A stretch of 64,000 bases of DNA from an uncultured Flavobacterium sp. (GTDB lineage Bacteria; Bacteroidota; Bacteroidia; Flavobacteriales; Flavobacteriaceae): positions 124,001 through 188,000 of the forward strand of contig CALJVL010000006.1 of NCBI GenBank assembly GCA_937773775.1, written 5' to 3'. The position numbers were made by a program, and so were the translations under genes. Of the stretch, positions 63,501 through 64,000 are shown piece by piece (the first letter of the stretch is position 1; each line of letters starts with the position of its first letter). Below the pieces are notes generated by a model, which saw only the letters and a list, made by a program, of their open reading frames with translations, was not told the origin of the DNA and did not search any database.

Positions 63501-64000
63501 ATTACCGTTTACCAAGAACAGGTAATGCTTTTGTCCCAAAAACTCGCTGATTTCTCGAAAGGGGATGCCGATGTATTGCGTAAAGCGATGGGAAAAAAGC
63601 AAAAAGATGTCTTGGATAAAATGAAGCCTAAGTTTATTAGTCAGGCTGCAGCCAAAGGGCATCCCGAAGACAAGTTGGAGAAAATCTGGAAAGATTGGGA
63701 AGCTTTTGCCGAGTATGCCTTTAATAAATCACACTCTACCTGTTATGCTTGGATTGCATATCAAACAGCCTACTTAAAAGCGAATTACCCTGCTGAATAT
63801 ATGGCAGCGGTGTTGTCCAATAACATGAGCGACATCAAGCAAGTTTCTTTCTTTATGGAAGAATGCAAACGAATGGGACTTGAAGTACTAGGGCCAGATG
63901 TAAATGAGTCTTTTTATAAATTCACGGTTAACGACAATTACGCAGTGCGTTTTGGTATGGGAGCCATAAAAGGGGTTGGTGCAGGTGCTGTTGCGGCTAT
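60570..64000 (+). CDS. dnaE: DNA polymerase III alpha subunit with N-terminal proofreading exonuclease, 3' end missing
   Basis: An open frame of 1143 codons that runs off the window. Residues 1-185 form a DnaQ-like DEDDh exonuclease: DTETTG with D6 and E8, and H-N-A-T-A-D near 170-175. The PHP domain starts near residue 260 (FVHLHNHTQFSVLQS). The polymerase core follows with the catalytic aspartates in LPDIDIDFDDEGR near residue 688, and NTGIHACGVII and FNKSHSTCYAWIAYQTAYLK later. The whole is the replicative polymerase with built-in proofreading, so a separate epsilon subunit may be dispensable. The start ATG follows a promoter box by 50 bases. Confidence 0.95.
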   Translation, partial: MYLIFDTETTGLPKRWDAPITDTANWPRCIQIAWQLHDDMGKLIEHQDYLVKPEGFNIPYDAERIHGISTELAQAEGVSLAEVLDKFNVALGKAKFIVGQNLGFDVNIMGCEFHRLAVQSPMASMPVLDTCTEVTAKLLELPGGRGGRFKLPTLTELHQYLFNKPFSEAHNATADVEATTRCFLELIRRENYTPEKLDVPASYFQDFQSKNPSEIKLIGLKHINLKEASDKIRQQFGEKQTETISKQELSQNKKVLVDTDFVHLHNHTQFSVLQSTISIPALVKAASQQKMPAVAITDHANLMGAFHFVRDVLNHNKSAEAKNAASIENGEEPTEVSMKPIVGCEFFVCEDHKDKSRKDNGYQIVLLAKTKKGYHNLAKMSSIAYTEGFYYVPRIDRRVIQKYKEDIIVLSGNLYGEIPSKVLNLGENQAEEALIWWKGEFKDDFYIEVMRHNQEDENRVNTTLIALARKHEVKIVATNNTFYIDKENANAHDILLCVRDGEKQTTPIGRGRGYRFGLPNQEYYFKTGEEMKKLFTDLPESISNLSEIVDKIEIYNLAREVLLPKFDIPDEFDVAQDAVDGGVRGENAYLRHLTYEGAKRRYPEITELIRERLDFELLTISNSGYPGYFLIVQDLIAEARSMGVSVGPGRGSAAGSVVAYCLKITNIDPLMYNLLFERFLNPDRVSLPDIDIDFDDEGRSSVMDYVIRKYGSKQVAQIITYGKMATKSAIRDTARVLDLPLFEADKIAKLIPGMMPSKWNLVRFLNEDEALIKKAVRPEEWDKIKELIGLANEDDLGGETIQQAKVLEGNLRNTGIHACGVIITPSDITDFVPVATAKDSDLYVTQFDNSVVETAGLLKMDFLGLKTLTLIKDTVKLVKYRNGIDLNPDEFPIDDVKTYELFQRGETVGIFQYESAGMQKYMKELKPTVFPDLIAMNALYRPGPIAYIPSFVKRKNGEEEIIYDLEACEELLKDTYGITVYQEQVMLLSQKLADFSKGDADVLRKAMGKKQKDVLDKMKPKFISQAAAKGHPEDKLEKIWKDWEAFAEYAFNKSHSTCYAWIAYQTAYLKANYPAEYMAAVLSNNMSDIKQVSFFMEECKRMGLEVLGPDVNESFYKFTVNDNYAVRFGMGAIKGVGAGAVAA

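Overview
The window looks like a chromosomal segment of a low-GC Bacteroidota, most likely Flavobacteriaceae and close to Flavobacterium. The evidence is the recurring Bacteroidota promoter box TAnnTTTG (TTG about 19-20 bases upstream in the best cases), the fused MurF-alanine racemase, the carboxypeptidase-regulatory-like domain on TonB receptors, the extended S16 protein, and a DNA polymerase III alpha subunit with an N-terminal proofreading exonuclease. No phage, insertion sequence, integrase or CRISPR array was seen. Most of the window is a housekeeping backbone with one accessory stretch at about 26.5-43 kb.

Layout. 1-3.4 kb: start of the nuo (complex I) operon, a cold-shock protein, aspS and a small YwqK-like secreted protein. 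3.5-10.3 kb: a minus-strand efflux operon yceI-tetR-tolC-MFP-RND. 10.4-16.8 kb: polyprenyl synthase, a conserved unknown, an outer-membrane barrel, and 2-oxoglutarate dehydrogenase E1 and E2. 16.8-26.5 kb: retropepsin-like protein, TatD, acyltransferase, asparaginase, tRNA-Ser(GGA), two envelope proteins, MurF-Alr, MscL and aspartate-semialdehyde dehydrogenase.

26.5-38.6 kb is the most interesting part. Two related cassettes, each a small His/Cys-rich exported protein followed by a TonB-dependent receptor, flank a five-gene translationally coupled operon: an atypical photolyase-like flavoprotein, a DUF2071 protein, a 47-residue DUF2256 zinc-ribbon-like protein, an iron-sulfur (6-4)-type photolyase and a CRY-DASH. 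The second cassette adds a lipoprotein. The small genes have their -7 box about 6 bases before the ATG, which suggests leaderless mRNAs. I infer a metal-uptake role, possibly zinc, but the sequence does not prove it.

38.6-49.3 kb: a prolyl oligopeptidase, an L,D-transpeptidase pseudogene with three TAG stops and two homopolymer frameshifts, a ribosome hibernation factor, trmB, a LysE exporter, an alkyltransferase-like protein lacking the reactive cysteine, and an Fe-S group (Mrp, NifU-like, ferredoxin). 49.4-57.7 kb: DUF3050 protein, glutaryl-CoA-type dehydrogenase, trmN6-rimM-rpsP, a lipoprotein and an RRM protein, followed by leuB and a gene that looks more like citramalate synthase (cimA) than leuA. 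57.8-64 kb: leuD and leuC, then the start of dnaE running off the window. The leuC-leuD-cimA-leuB arrangement could serve both leucine synthesis and threonine-independent isoleucine synthesis.

Intergenic DNA carries dispersed structured repeats: two copies of one family (near 15.3 and 40.8 kb), a large hairpin inside the Mrp/NifU/ferredoxin group, and a set of degenerate repeats in opposite orientations at 34.7-35.0 kb.
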